64,000 nucleotides of DNA from Corythucha ciliata (GCA_038030265.1 CM075939.1:8785253-8849252); one strand, 5' to 3'. Shown: positions 31,612 through 42,521, counted from the first letter of the stretch. Program-made: numbers and translations. The notes: generated by a model from the sequence alone, not told the origin.

Positions 31612-32544
31612 ATGTCGGTGTATAAAATGAGCGTGGCTCAAACTGTGGCGTTTGCCGAATTGTATCGCGACGCAGAGTGTTTGTGGAACATTACTTCGAG
31701 TGAGTACAAAAACCGTGACGCTAGGGACTCAGCGTTGAAAACGATAAGTAATAACATGAAAATCGATGGGTTTGGAGTACGCGAAGTCGCACAAAAAATA
31801 AAAAACATCAGATCGGCGTACTACCAAGAACTAAAAAAAATAGATAACTCGAAAAAATCAGGGGCTTCTACTGAGGACATCTATGAACCAAAAGTTCCTT
31901 GGTTCAACATTTTGCATTCATTTTTGAAGAAAAGCCCAAAAATGAATGAAACAGACTCCAACTTGATGATACAGTTCCCCCAACTTGATGCTTCAGGATC
32001 TTCAGACGAACTCAACACCGGAAACAGTGAACGTCACGCCGGCTCGGACTTCAAATCTCCTGAAACATTGCCACAGACAAGCTCGTCTAAAAAAAGGCGC
32101 CTTGACGAACCTCCATCTTACATAGGGCAGGCAATCGACAAACTGGAGCGTATTCAGGCCAATCTATCTGTGGAAACGGAGTTCGACGTTTGGGCTCGAA
32201 GTTTGGCAAAACAACTAAACAGCATGGAAACCTGGAGAGCTCTGAAGCTCCAAATTGATATCCAGAACCTTGTTTCTCAAGAAAGAATAATTGAAGAACG
32301 AGAGAAATATTTCCGCAACACTATCCAGCCAGAAAACCTCCTGTCAACAAGCCAACTTTCCCAAGAAGAACAAACGTCTTCAGTGTGCAGCACGAAGTCT
32401 CCAACAACCAGTTTCACGGAGTTAAAACCAGTTGCAGGAAAAAAGAAAAGTCACACGCCATTTCAACTTCAACGTAATGCGGATGAAAGCAGCTTGGATT
32501 CCTTGATTTCGTCGATTTGTTCTCCTTCCTCTGATTCTTATTAA
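31612..32544 (+). CDS. Harbinger accessory protein with MADF domain
   Basis: 311 codons from ATG 31612 (MSVYKMSVAQ); upstream in-frame ATG at 31585 and downstream at 31627 are alternatives. Residues 10-105 match the MADF DNA-binding pattern: FAELYRDAECLWNITSSEYK, then IKNIRSAYYQELKKI and VPWFNILHSFL. The middle is Ser-rich and polar; residues 170-200 hold a basic stretch (KKRRLDEPP) that could be a nuclear localisation signal. In PIF/Harbinger elements this protein helps the transposase enter the nucleus and bind TIRs. The frame is intact. Confidence 0.85.
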   Translation: MSVYKMSVAQTVAFAELYRDAECLWNITSSEYKNRDARDSALKTISNNMKIDGFGVREVAQKIKNIRSAYYQELKKIDNSKKSGASTEDIYEPKVPWFNILHSFLKKSPKMNETDSNLMIQFPQLDASGSSDELNTGNSERHAGSDFKSPETLPQTSSSKKRRLDEPPSYIGQAIDKLERIQANLSVETEFDVWARSLAKQLNSMETWRALKLQIDIQNLVSQERIIEEREKYFRNTIQPENLLSTSQLSQEEQTSSVCSTKSPTTSFTELKPVAGKKKSHTPFQLQRNADESSLDSLISSICSPSSDSY

Positions 32545-32799
32545 ATTAATGTGTGCGTTAAAATTCTATTTCGGTTACCAAGATGTTTCATAGCGAAGTG
32601 TAGCACAGGAATGTATGTGTATAAATAAGAGTACAAAATTGCTTTTCTCAGTGAGGTACGATTTATTTCCTACCACAAAAAATACCTTAAATACATACAG
32701 TACATACATGTATATTGAAACACAACATAATGTTCTCTTTCCTGAACAACCAACGACATACACGAGTGATCACTTTTGGAGCATTCATCCAAGTTAATA

Positions 32800-34096
32800 T
32801 TAACGAATCATTTCATTTTGCCATGGAACTGCTCCCGGTCCATTGAAATATTCGCAGTAATGATTTCTTCGTTCTCTGGCATTACCATCAGGAAATCTTG
32901 GAGGGCATTGGCGCAAACTCACCAGTGCCCTGCTTTGTTTGTTTTCTCCCCTCGAACCAGGTATGAAAGTGCCGTTTTCGACGTCTTCCTTATCAATAAC
33001 TGTTGAAGAATTACAATCTGAGCCGGATCTTGACTGTATCCAGTTGTGTAAGGCACAAGCTGCTTTCACTATTTTTACAGCAGTTGGTACGGATGTAGCT
33101 ATGGGCTTCTCAAACACTCGAAATCGTGACACTAAGAGTCCGAAAGCATTTTCTACAGTCCTTCTGGCTCTCGAAAGCCGGTAATTAAATATTTTACACT
33201 TATAATTCAACTCTCTTCTTGGGTAGGGCCTCATCAAGTACGATTTCAAAGGGAATGCTTCGTCTCCAAGAAATACGAAACCGTCTGGAATCTGCAGACT
33301 GTTGTTTTCAATGTTTTTTTTTAAAGAACAATTGTCAAAAACTCCACCATCGGAATGTCTTCCTTGGGCTCCGACATCAATGTACAGGAACTGGTACTTG
33401 GCATCAGCCACAGCCATGAGTATCACACTGAAGGAATGTTTGTAATTGTAATATTCACTGCCACTAAACATTGGAGCTCGAATGTTCACGTGTTTACCGT
33501 CTATAGCTCCGACGCATCCCGGAAAATTCCACATTTCATTGAAAGCTCGCTCCACTTCTGTCCAAGCTTCTTCACTATTCGGTACCTGAAATGAAATCCT
33601 ATTACTTCTGGAATATAACATAGTCTCTTGCGTACTTTGTTAGCATACCTTAATGTAATCCTGCAAAGCTTCGTAAATCGCATCCAGAACCACAGGGACG
33701 AACTCACTGATGGTATTTTTTGGTATTCTGAACAAATACTGGAGGCTTGCGAAAGAATCCCCAGTAACCAAAAATCTTAAAGTGACGTTCAGCTTGGCAT
33801 CTGGCGGAATTGCTTTCCTCATATTAGTGTCGCGTTTTTCAATTTTTGATTTGACCTTCTGGAGCAGTATCCAATGAAGAATTGGAGGTAACCGAAAAAA
33901 ATTCCTGTGACCACCTTCGTCTTCGATACACAATTCCCTGCAAAGAGAATTTGTGGCACCAAGAGTGTCCCTCCTCTTCACCCACTCACGAACCCACATA
34001 CGCCTTTTTTTTCTTGTTTTTTTTTTTTTTTACCAGCCTTCTCAACTCGTAGTTGAGAAGTTCACATAAAACTTTCGTGGCCTCACGCTCTGCCAT
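32800..34096 (-). CDS. Harbinger transposase (HARBI1-like, DDE_Tnp_4)
   Basis: Probable start at ATG 34096 (MAEREATKV). An A-run of 15 (34016-34030) follows, across which the frame is off by one, so the run length or an intron must reconcile it. The next part (33999-33650, MWVREWVKRRDTLG) is the conserved N-terminal helix-turn-helix region. A short intron (about 33649-33588, GTATGC...TTTCAG) leads to the catalytic exon ending at 32800. Catalytic residues: GAIDGKHV (first Asp), GRHSDGGVF (second Asp), RRTVENAFG (Glu). The C-terminus is Arg/Asn-rich (GNARERRNHYCEYF). Length about 420 residues, usual for the family. Convergent with the MADF gene. Confidence 0.88.
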
Positions 34097-34262
34097 CTCT
34101 ACCTGAACTGAGCGGGAGAGTAAAAATTCGGAGGGTCGTGGAAAAAAACTCTGTGTGAACTAGGAATGGTCGTAGGCCCAAAGTAGTGAAAAAGCAAGTC
34201 GTGAGACTTGCGCATTATAAGTCGTGCTCTCGCCCGGTTCACGACTCCGTGTGAACCCGGCT

Positions 34263-34726
34263 TTAAGGCTGTTGACGGTGCTTCCTCAACTTCGGTACAC
34301 GATTTCTTTGTGGTGAAACCGAGATATTTCATGAAAATTGGCACATAGCTATTTCTAACCAATTAAATTGTCAGTATGGATTCACTTTTTGGAGAAAAAA
34401 AATTCTGAGGGTGGGTTCCCCCCTCAACGAAAGCTTCGGTACACGTTTTCTTGGACAAAAATGCAATATAATTTTTTTTATTATTTTTTCGCGAATCTTT
34501 GAGGTTGCCAAATTGTCACTATGGATTCACTTTTTTCAAATTTCAATTTTTTTTTAAATTTTCATTTTTTAAAAATCGTGGCCTTCATAAAAATGTTTAT
34601 TCGCACCGTAAATATTTGAGGAAATAGGTTGAGAATACAGTCACAATTTTTTAAAACGTATTCATCAACACTTTCGTATTGTTTTAAGAACTTATTCCTA
34701 ATTAATAGCAATTTTATTTTCGTTGA
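34263..34726 (+). repeat. Inner segment of left palindrome arm
   Basis: AT-rich non-coding sequence, reverse complement of 38935-39396 with only a few substitutions (for example CCCCCCTCAACG here against CGTTGCGGGGGG there). It runs directly into the gap. A phrase is repeated within it: CGGTACACGATTTCTT near 34294 and CGGTACACGTTTTCTT near 34437, each followed by GGATTCACTTTTT. Confidence 0.9.
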
Positions 34727-35226
34727 NNNNNNNNNNNNNNNNNNNNNNNNNNNNNNNNNNNNNNNNNNNNNNNNNNNNNNNNNNNNNNNNNNNNNNNNNN
34801 NNNNNNNNNNNNNNNNNNNNNNNNNNNNNNNNNNNNNNNNNNNNNNNNNNNNNNNNNNNNNNNNNNNNNNNNNNNNNNNNNNNNNNNNNNNNNNNNNNNN
34901 NNNNNNNNNNNNNNNNNNNNNNNNNNNNNNNNNNNNNNNNNNNNNNNNNNNNNNNNNNNNNNNNNNNNNNNNNNNNNNNNNNNNNNNNNNNNNNNNNNNN
35001 NNNNNNNNNNNNNNNNNNNNNNNNNNNNNNNNNNNNNNNNNNNNNNNNNNNNNNNNNNNNNNNNNNNNNNNNNNNNNNNNNNNNNNNNNNNNNNNNNNNN
35101 NNNNNNNNNNNNNNNNNNNNNNNNNNNNNNNNNNNNNNNNNNNNNNNNNNNNNNNNNNNNNNNNNNNNNNNNNNNNNNNNNNNNNNNNNNNNNNNNNNNN
35201 NNNNNNNNNNNNNNNNNNNNNNNNNN
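34727..35226. other. Assembly gap (500 N)
   Basis: Exactly 500 N, at the centre-side end of the left palindrome arm. Confidence 0.99.
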
Positions 35227-35963
35227 AGAAATGGCCAGGTTTTCATTTTCAAGCAATTTATCGAAAAAAAGAAAAAAGAGACAGGCCGACGGCATGTTGG
35301 AAACCACTTTTTTCGACCTTTCCGCAAGGTTGTCCATCAAGAATATAAATTCAGGTCAGATTCAAGCTCATTTCACTAAATTCAAAGGCGAGCGAGAGTC
35401 CATCCCTGATTGGACAGACTACATTCAGTACTTCTCCCCTAAGATTTGCGAGAGTGATTTGCGGATAAGATAAAAGCTTGCGGAAACGTTATGTAAAAAG
35501 ATTGGAGGACGCTCAAACCACACACAGTTACTACTGACGCTGTTTGACATAAAAGTATAATATTTGTTGTCAGTTATCTAGAGCAGGGGTGTCAAACTCA
35601 AATTCTCGGCGGGCCCACTTCTTGGAAATTGTAGTGCCCTGGCACGACCTTTCATCAAAATAGGAAAAGTATCAATTATTCATTTTTACGATCCGTAAAA
35701 TTCATCATTTTGAAGACCTCAGTAACGTACTTTTCTCGGGTAACTTCCCAAATTCTGAGGGGTTTTAGTGCTAATATTGGTCATGATGAGGAGCTCCTTG
35801 ATCATTGACGACATTCTAGACGATAGTAGAATCACCAAGTCTTTTGATCCTGAGTTGTTTTCTGATTTGGGTCACCTGGGACAGTTTTGTCCCAATGGTA
35901 AGGAAAAGTCGACACACTCACAATACTTTTTATCTTTATTTCTACAGAATTTCACGGTCCACC
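35227..35963. other. Interval upstream of piggyBac; hAT-like end
   Basis: 35227-35473 is open in one frame (80 codons, ...GMLETTFFDLSARL...) but not recognised. At 35584, CAGGGGTGTCAAACTCAAATTC resembles the terminal sequence of a widespread hAT family; no partner end was found. At 35874-35899 CCTGGGACAGTTTTGTCCCAATGGT carries GTCCCAATGGTA, the inverse of the motif repeated at 37988-38066 beyond the transposase, so it probably belongs to the piggyBac left end. Confidence 0.45.
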
Positions 35964-37691
35964 ATGAGTAAAAGGAAAAGAATTTTCACACCCGACGACA
36001 TAGCGCGTCTTCTGGAATCGGATAACGAGCTGTCAGACCTCAGTGAGAGTGAAGACGGCAGTCTTTTCGCTCCTAGTTCTGGTGACAGTTCTTCTGACGA
36101 GGATGAAAATGTTGCGGCTAATGTCGACCCCGATTCGCCCTCTGACGAAGATGATGGACCAACTGCGGCTCCTCAAGTAAGTAGTGCGGTTGTTTGGACG
36201 TCTCCGAATGCTTCATTCCAACCAAAGTTCAACCCCACACTTCCTCGCCCGACGCATTGCTTACTCTCCGCTCCAAACTCCACCGATTTGGACGAAATCG
36301 ACTGCTTCCTGAAAATGTTTCCTCGAAGCCTCCTCATGTTCATTGCGCAGTGCACCAACATGCGCCTAGAAATCCTTCGAAAAACCCAAAAAGCGCAAGC
36401 CGAAAAGAAAAAAAAGAAGGAGCCCTCGCTTATTCCCGATTGCGACTACCACGAAATAATGATTGTCATCGGATGTATGATTATAATGAGTATCAACAAA
36501 CTACCAGACATTTCGGACTACTGGTCAGAACATCCCTCCCTTGGGAATGCCACGATAAAGAAAGCCATTTCCAGGAACCGATTTCAACTATTGACGTCTA
36601 AAATGTATTTCAATTACCCCGATAAGCCGGCTGACGCGTCGAAAACTTACTACATGGATGAGGTAGTGTCTTGCCTCAAAATGACGTTTTCGAACGCAAG
36701 AGAAGAGAGCCCGTACCAGTCCATCGACGAGTCCATGGCGAAATTCAAAGGCCGCTCGAGTTTGAAACAATATATGCCACTCAAGCCCATAAAAAGAGGA
36801 ATAAAAATTTGGGAGCGATGCGACGCGTCTACTGGATATACATATGACTTGAATATATACAGCGGAAGGGAGGATACCAATACCATCAAGGATGACACCA
36901 CGCTAGGAGAGAGAGTTGTGTCCAAACTGGCGAGCACTTTGAAAGACCGTAATGTCACCCTCATTTTCGACCGGTTCTTCACCAGCGTGCGACTCCTCGA
37001 GAATCTGACAGTGCCCGCATTGGGAACCTCCATGACGAACCGGAAAAACATGCCCAAGTTTTCCGGTAAGCTGAAGAGAGGTGAGTTCCAGCTGCTGTCC
37101 TCAAATAGTGGGCTACTGGCTGCGAGGTGGCAAGACAGCAAAGACTTTACAGTTCTAAGTAACTGCCACGATGCGACCATTTCAAAAACCACACGAAAGC
37201 AGAAAGACGGAACCATGCTGGAGTTGGATTGTCCCGAGGCCATTTGCTTTTACAACAAATTCATGGGAGGAGTGGACCTCTCAGACCAGAAGGTTTGCTC
37301 ATATGACTTTGGGCGGAAGTCAATGAAGTGGTGGAAAAAAACGTTCTACAAATTGCTCATGACCGCCTGCGTCAATGCGTGGACTCTCTTCGACGAAACC
37401 CAAAGCAAGAAGCAGCAACTAAAAATGTTTCTCATCCCATTGGCCGAGCAGCTGATTGACGAAGGGAGACGGCACTGCAATGTGAAGCGTCGACTTAGCG
37501 CTGGCCGTCCTTCAAAACATTCGAAAAAAATGTTGAATGTTGGCGACCATCTCCCACGCGTTGGATCTTCAAGGCGTCGGTGCGTTCGATGTGCGGAAAA
37601 AGATAAAAAAGAAACTCGAACGAAATCCATATGCTCATCTTGCGAAGTCCCTTTATGCCAAAAATGTTTTACCCCATACTACGCTCAATGA
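35964..37691 (+). CDS. piggyBac transposase, intact
   Basis: 575 codons from ATG 35964 (MSKRKRIFTPDDIARLL, good context ACCATGAG). The frame is open upstream to 35844 but without similarity there. An acidic Ser/Asp N-terminus (residues 20-75) is followed by the DDE_Tnp_1_7 domain (about 110-500). Catalytic Asp candidates: SIDESMAKFKGR (36721), LIFDRFFTS (36960), GVDLSDQ (37270). The C-terminal cysteine-rich domain (RRRCVRCAEKDKK, CSSCEVPLCQKCF; 37570-37675) binds the terminal repeats. Length is typical of PiggyBac/PGBD proteins, and no stops or frameshifts are seen. No complete TIR-TTAA pair was identified, so a mobile element and a domesticated gene are both possible. Confidence 0.92.
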   Translation: MSKRKRIFTPDDIARLLESDNELSDLSESEDGSLFAPSSGDSSSDEDENVAANVDPDSPSDEDDGPTAAPQVSSAVVWTSPNASFQPKFNPTLPRPTHCLLSAPNSTDLDEIDCFLKMFPRSLLMFIAQCTNMRLEILRKTQKAQAEKKKKKEPSLIPDCDYHEIMIVIGCMIIMSINKLPDISDYWSEHPSLGNATIKKAISRNRFQLLTSKMYFNYPDKPADASKTYYMDEVVSCLKMTFSNAREESPYQSIDESMAKFKGRSSLKQYMPLKPIKRGIKIWERCDASTGYTYDLNIYSGREDTNTIKDDTTLGERVVSKLASTLKDRNVTLIFDRFFTSVRLLENLTVPALGTSMTNRKNMPKFSGKLKRGEFQLLSSNSGLLAARWQDSKDFTVLSNCHDATISKTTRKQKDGTMLELDCPEAICFYNKFMGGVDLSDQKVCSYDFGRKSMKWWKKTFYKLLMTACVNAWTLFDETQSKKQQLKMFLIPLAEQLIDEGRRHCNVKRRLSAGRPSKHSKKMLNVGDHLPRVGSSRRRCVRCAEKDKKETRTKSICSSCEVPLCQKCFTPYYAQ

Positions 37692-37987
37692 CTTTTTCGT
37701 TGTTGTTTTTCTTCAGTCATTTTTTATATTTTATATTTTTATTTCAGTCATTTTACCTAGTCATTCCTAAAGTCATGCTTATAGCAATTTTTTCAAAGTG
37801 CTTTTTCACCATTTTTTCAACATAAGACTGAATGTATGAAGAAATATAAAATGCGAAGTACAATGCACATAAAAAAATACCTATGAAAAACAAAAAAATA
37901 CAACAAAATGGAGGGGGGGGGGTCATCACTAAATCTCGAGGAAACTGAGTGCTTTTTCTCTCATTCGGACAGAATGGGATGAGTTTG

Positions 37988-38068
37988 GCTACCACTGGGA
38001 CCGAATGGGACACCCCACTAATACCACTGGGACCAAGTGGGACACCTTAAAAATACCACTGGGACAAT
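37988..38068 (+). repeat. Triplicated TACCACTGGGAC motif, piggyBac right end
   Basis: TACCACTGGGAC occurs three times at roughly 33-bp spacing, twice followed by CRAATGGGACACC or CAAGTGGGACACC. The inverse GTCCCAATGGTA lies left of the transposase at 35888-35899. A TTAA is at 38047-38050. Asymmetric subterminal repeats are usual in piggyBac elements. Confidence 0.65.
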
Positions 38069-38934
38069 TCCGAAACCCCTTGATAACGTTATCCGAAAAT
38101 TATGAAATCACGTTGATAACATCTTCAAGCACCCTTTGAGTGATTGAAATTGCATTTAACCCAATTTTTTATTTTTATCGTAATTGGTAGTGAAAGGGTT
38201 AAAAACACCACTCGACATCCCAGAGTTTAATATTTGGAAGCAGAAACGGCGCTCTGCGATTCTGCCTGACGTGAAAATCCCAGAAGTCAGAAAAGCGTCA
38301 GGTTTGAGGTATGACATTGTTTGACGACTTTATGACAAGGTGAGGCTAGAAAATTGGCATTGCAGGGAAGGGGTAGTCTTTCTTTTATGAGAGAATTGAC
38401 AAATAAGCTTCTTAACCACCGCTTGTCCTCAGCTAATCGTCGTGATATTCTCTTTATCTTTCTTTAAAAATCAACTTTCCTGAAATCCTGGGGGAGGGGG
38501 TAGTTTCCCCCATTATCCCCCCCCCCATATTGGATCAGCCCCAGCGACGAGTTCTTCGAACGCTAAAAATCAATTGGTTCGTCCGGGGGTTAATCAGTAT
38601 TAAACTTATTTTATTCTTATTCTGCGAGTTCTGTTTTTTAGGCAAAAAACAAAAAATGAAACAACTCCCGAAGACGGTAGATTGTTTCGCCGGCCTAGCC
38701 CGGGAACGATCCTCACGTATTTTTCGGCCCACAAAACTCAAAAGACATGAAAGGAAAAAAACAAAAAAAAACGTACTTTCTGTAACCTTGAGGGAGTTGT
38801 TGGACAAGTACCCGGTAGCTATGATAGTGAAGTTAGAGGGGGGCTGGTAGCATCTCGAGTCCAACGAATAATTGTATAGAATCCACCTTTTCAAAGTAGC
38901 CGCAGCACGGCGCCACGAGGTGGAATCCTCATTT
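38069..38934. other. Non-coding interval
   Basis: AT-rich sequence with a C-rich patch at 38491-38530. Open frames near 38530-38890 on both strands are lysine-rich and unrecognised. Nothing supported. Confidence 0.45.
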
Positions 38935-39396
38935 CAACGAAAATAAAATTGCTATTAATTAGGAATAAGTTCTTAAAACAATACGAAAGTGTTGATGAAT
39001 ACGTTTTAAAAAATTGTGACTGTATTCTCAACCTATTTCCTCAAATATTTACGGTGCGAATAAACATTTTTATGAAGGCCACGATTTTTAAAAAATGAAA
39101 ATTTAAAAAAAAATTGAAATTTGAAAAAAGTGAATCCATAGTGACAATTTGGCAACCTCAAAGATTCGCGAAAAAATAATAAAAAAAATTATATTGCATT
39201 TTTGTCCAAGAAAACGTGTACCGAAGCTTTCGTTGCGGGGGGAACCCACCCTCAGAATTTTTTTTTCCAAAAAGTGAATCCATACTGACAATTTAATTGG
39301 TTAGAAATAGCTATGTGCCAATTTTCATGAAATATCTCGGTTTCACCACAAAGAAATCGTGTACCGAAGTTGAGGAAGCACCGTCAACAGCCTTAA

Positions 39397-40264
39397 AGGG
39401 GTCCACACACGGTCAAACATGCTTGACAAGCATGTTTGCCAACCTCGCTTGACAAGCAGATTTGATCGTGTGTGGGGTCATGTTTGAAGGTTTGAAGGAT
39501 TGACATCACGTTTGACGGTTTTCAGTCACTGCCAGAAAATTTGCTCTCAAACATTTGGTTTGACAAACATGTTTGATCGTGTGTGTGTGTTTCAAACCAT
39601 CAAACCTTCAAACCACATTTTTTTATTTATTGCAGATTTAGATTCTACGCACTTTGAAACGTAAAACTATAAATTTTGAGGGGGGGTCAAAAAATTGTTT
39701 TTGCGATACGATTACAAAGACTTATTATTGAGAAATAATAAGCCAAAAGGGTATTTGGGTGATTTTTATGAGAATGAAAAAATTGGTTTTTCATAATAAT
39801 CCTTTGACTAAATATTGGGTGTTTCACGAGGAAAGGACATACTTTCCTGGAAAAATGGAGCATACTTGCACACTTTACGTCTATAAGATAGACGATAAGA
39901 AAAAAGAACATGTTTATAAAAAATCTCTGAGCACATCTCAGCTCTTCCAAGAGATTTGCGTGGCCAAAGTACCTCTTTTCATGAGCCATTGTTTGGTCCA
40001 CATAGACCTTTTCTTCTTCCTGTGGGCTTTATTTTGCGGCTTCGGCCCTGATAAGGCAATACAAATAACTCAAATGGTTAATATCCATACTTAAACATAT
40101 TATGAACGCAAAATGAGCACTGCTGAAGCTTGGGCGCACGTTTGAAGTTGAAGCTTGACGACAAGTTTGACCGTGTGGGTGCGACATCAAACGTCAAACA
40201 TGCTTGACAAGCGAAACTAATAAAACCATGCTTGTCAAGCATGTTTGACCGTGTGTGGGCCCCT
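39397..40264 (-). mobile_element. Non-autonomous Harbinger relative (868 bp)
   Basis: Ends AGGGGTCCACACACGGTCAA and, reverse-complemented, AGGGGCCCACACACGGTCAA, with extended TIRs rich in CATGCTTGACAAGCATG. Flanked by TAA on both sides (39394-39396, 40265-40267) within TTAA. On the minus strand near 40040-39930 lie frameshifted remains of a HARBI1-type N-terminus (KKKRSMWTKQWLMKRGT, then HANLLEELR in another frame). These are comparable with KKRRMWVREWVKRRDT of the autonomous element. It is a deletion derivative of a different Harbinger family. Confidence 0.82.
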
Positions 40265-40744
40265 TAAGAGCCACGTTAGTAACAAAGGGAGACGATCCTG
40301 TTGCGCCTCGGAAATCAACCAATCAAAAGAAAGTGCCATTCGAAAAACGTCTAGCTTGTTTTTACCAAGTTCCTACCATTCGCAAACAGAATAACAACAC
40401 CAGCGAACAATACCCTGGGAATTCTGAAGAAACCGTCCGATCTTCATCACCTGCGACGGAACCCCTACCGCTTCGTCGCTCGATCAGGAAGAGAATTCCT
40501 AGAAGATTTTTAGATCTGTGAAACTTCGCCACAAACTTCAAAATACAAGGGGAGACTGTTATGTAGCTACAGACTAGTGAAAACACATGCCTTTTAATTA
40601 TTAAAAATAAATGAAGATTTTTCATTCGGTCATTGAACGGAATAAAATACACATCACGACCCTACGAAAAAGTGAAGGAAGGATTGTTGCCAGCCAACAG
40701 CAACCACTACCGCAACATCCATAGAGATGTTATAAAACAGACAC
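40264..40744 (+). mobile_element. Gypsy element 2 3' fragment plus flank (right arm)
   Basis: Collinear with 17494-17973: pol tail 40264-40556, polypurine tract, LTR 40557-40656, then CGACC and the 88-bp flank. Because the flank after the LTR is shared with the full element, this is a duplicated locus and not an independent insertion. One G is inserted near 40310 relative to the full copy. Confidence 0.92.
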
Positions 40745-41538
40745 CAGAACAGCGCATTCAAGCCTGTTGTATCCGTGTACGAGGGCGATATAGCCCGGTA
40801 TAATGCGATCAAATTTGACAGGAAAAACAAAGAGGATGAGACGGTGTCTTCAACTTGAAAAGGATACCCTCAAGTTTTCTTCAAGAGGCTGAAATCTTAA
40901 ACTGAAAACTGATATGGTCGAGGATGTTGAACTTGGAAGCCAACGAAGATCGGAAAACAAATATATGAATCCTGGAGACCACTGAATTCGTGTTCTAGAG
41001 GTTCTGAAACGTGAAAAAAACATGACATGACCCATGTTTGCCACCATCACGACGAGACCAAGTGCATTTTCAGAATGAAATGCACTAAAACAAAGTGATT
41101 CCAAGTGATGGTTTACCCGGGGGCAGCATGAATGGACTTTTTTTTTTTACATATTGTACAAGGAAAGTTTTTCTACAGAAATCGACCAACATTTCACGGA
41201 TGGTGGAGGTGGCAGGAGCGTTTTCGTGGGGGTCGGCGATGACCGGAGGACGCGAACCAAAATTATGAAAATTCTTCAGTCGAGGAGGTTTGATAGGGGG
41301 GGGGGGGGTGCGTACGAGATTCGACAAGAAACAAGAGGGTAACTGAGGTTTGAATTGAAAAAAAAAAAAGAACACTTTCGCTTGAGCAACATTTAACCAA
41401 AAAACCTTCGTTCGAAGCTCTCTCTCTCTCGCTCCTCTCCCTGCCTACTCGAAGGTTCTTGTAGGCACGCTTAATTTTACCGACAAAAAAACTCTAATTG
41501 AGACAATCAAAAATACGTAAAATAATTGCATTTTTTAC

Positions 41539-41637
41539 CTGGTTTTCATGGTGGAGAGTAGATATTGAGCTCGTTGCTTCTTTTGTTGCACGAAACGAGA
41601 ACAGAGGAGATCGAACTAATGAAGAAATGGTCAGCAT
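41539..41637 (-). CDS. Candidate first coding exon of unidentified gene (right copy)
   Basis: Same 33-codon exon as 30053-30151: ATG at 41637, last codon CAG at 41541-41539, donor GTAAAA. It lies 884 bp from ATAD1 exon 1 and is divergently oriented. A presequence-like N-terminus is the only functional hint. Preservation in both arms is not independent evidence if the arms are haplotypes of one locus. Confidence 0.35.
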
Positions 41638-42521
41638 GTCTTTCTCTTCGCGTCACAGTTTTAACATTTTTTTTTTTCGGGCGATTGTATAAATTATTTG
41701 TTATAAAACTTCAAAACCCCTTATTTTTCTCACTTAAATTATTTTCCCACTCCGCGGAAAACACCGCAGGGCCTCCTCTTCTTGGGGCTGCGAAGGCTTC
41801 ACTCACTCAGGTCAGCAGCTCGTCTCTCTGTCGGCCATCTTTAGCCTCGAAATTACGGTCGGCGGCGATAGTAACTGCGCTCACTGACAGCAGACAGCCC
41901 GGCGGTCGCGGCCCAAAACTTCGACGAGGAAGGAGTGAGAGAGAGAGAGAAAAAAAAGTCCTCGTCCCTCTACTTCTTGGTCGGAGGCGGTGGGGATGAG
42001 CCCCCCCCCCCCACAACAAGTGAAAAAGGGGGCAATTTTTCAAATATTTCACACTGAGGAAAAAATTCGCGTTTTTTCGTCGTCCACGAATGTATAGAAA
42101 AATGCTGGGACAATAGGCGAGGGGCGAGCCGAACTTCAAATCATTTCATTCAAATAGTTTTCCAAATCTGCACAGACCAATGACTGATGCACTGTTTGTG
42201 GAGCCTAGAGGTAAAAACGTTGAAACATCAAGCTTTTTTAGGTTTTTTCTAGCGAAGAAAGAAGAACGGTGTTGGTGGGAATGATGAGTAATTTAAAAGT
42301 TAAAAGTTAAAATTCATCGATTTTTCATACCCGCGGAGAACAGAGCAACCTTCTTCATAGTGTAGCCTCCTCCGACCTCCCTCGTTGGAAAAATTGTGCG
42401 TGTCCGCGATTTTACGTTCTTGAGCTTCAAAGTATCGAGAGAAAAAAGGGTTTCGTTGTTCAAATTGTGTCGTCCTGACATTCGCTTTCAACCACCGAAC
42501 GACCGCCACACGCTAATAACA
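41638..42521. promoter_or_regulatory. Putative divergent promoter region of ATAD1
   Basis: Interval between the ATAD1 start and the divergent candidate exon. The centre (about 41750-41990) is the most CpG-rich sequence nearby (CGGTCGGCGGCGATAG, GGCGGTCGCGGCCC) and includes GGCCATCTTTAG, whose complement AAGATGGCC is a YY1-like/initiator-like word. No TATA box was seen. The left-arm copy is 29167-30052. This is inferred from position and composition only. Confidence 0.35.

Larger units (their letters stand above)
31431..34262. mobile_element. PIF/Harbinger DNA transposon, apparently autonomous
   Basis: 2.8-kb element with about 43-bp terminal inverted repeats (GCCGGGTTCACACGGAGTCG at 31431; its complement ends at 34261). 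It encodes both proteins required by the superfamily in convergent orientation, a MADF/Myb-like protein and a DDE transposase. The right flank reads TTTAAGG; comparison with the other arm shows insertion at a TTAA. The left target copy seems to have lost three bases. Absent from the right arm. Confidence 0.9.
20685..34726 (+). repeat. Left arm of large imperfect palindrome
   Basis: Reverse complement of 38935-54838. Matching blocks, left to right: 20685-21225 with 54838-54300; 21237-23672 with 50234-47794 plus 43800-43745; 23673-23710 with 43744-43707; 27827-31426 with about 43706-40264; 34263-34726 with 39396-38935. The unmatched pieces are private insertions (LINE B 23711-27826, Harbinger 31431-34262) and small indels. 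The inner end is the second assembly gap. Confidence 0.92.

Noticed and set aside
34629..35379. Four long open frames across the second N run
   Set aside because: Same artefact; only the assembly gap is real.
37753..38013. Minus-strand 86-codon hydrophobic frame downstream of piggyBac
   Set aside because: Overlaps the poly-G run and the TACCACTGGGAC repeats; no similarity or codon structure.
39687..40094. Independent gene in the 868-bp right-arm element
   Set aside because: The open frames are explained by a decayed HARBI1-type N-terminus on the minus strand plus AT-rich filler.
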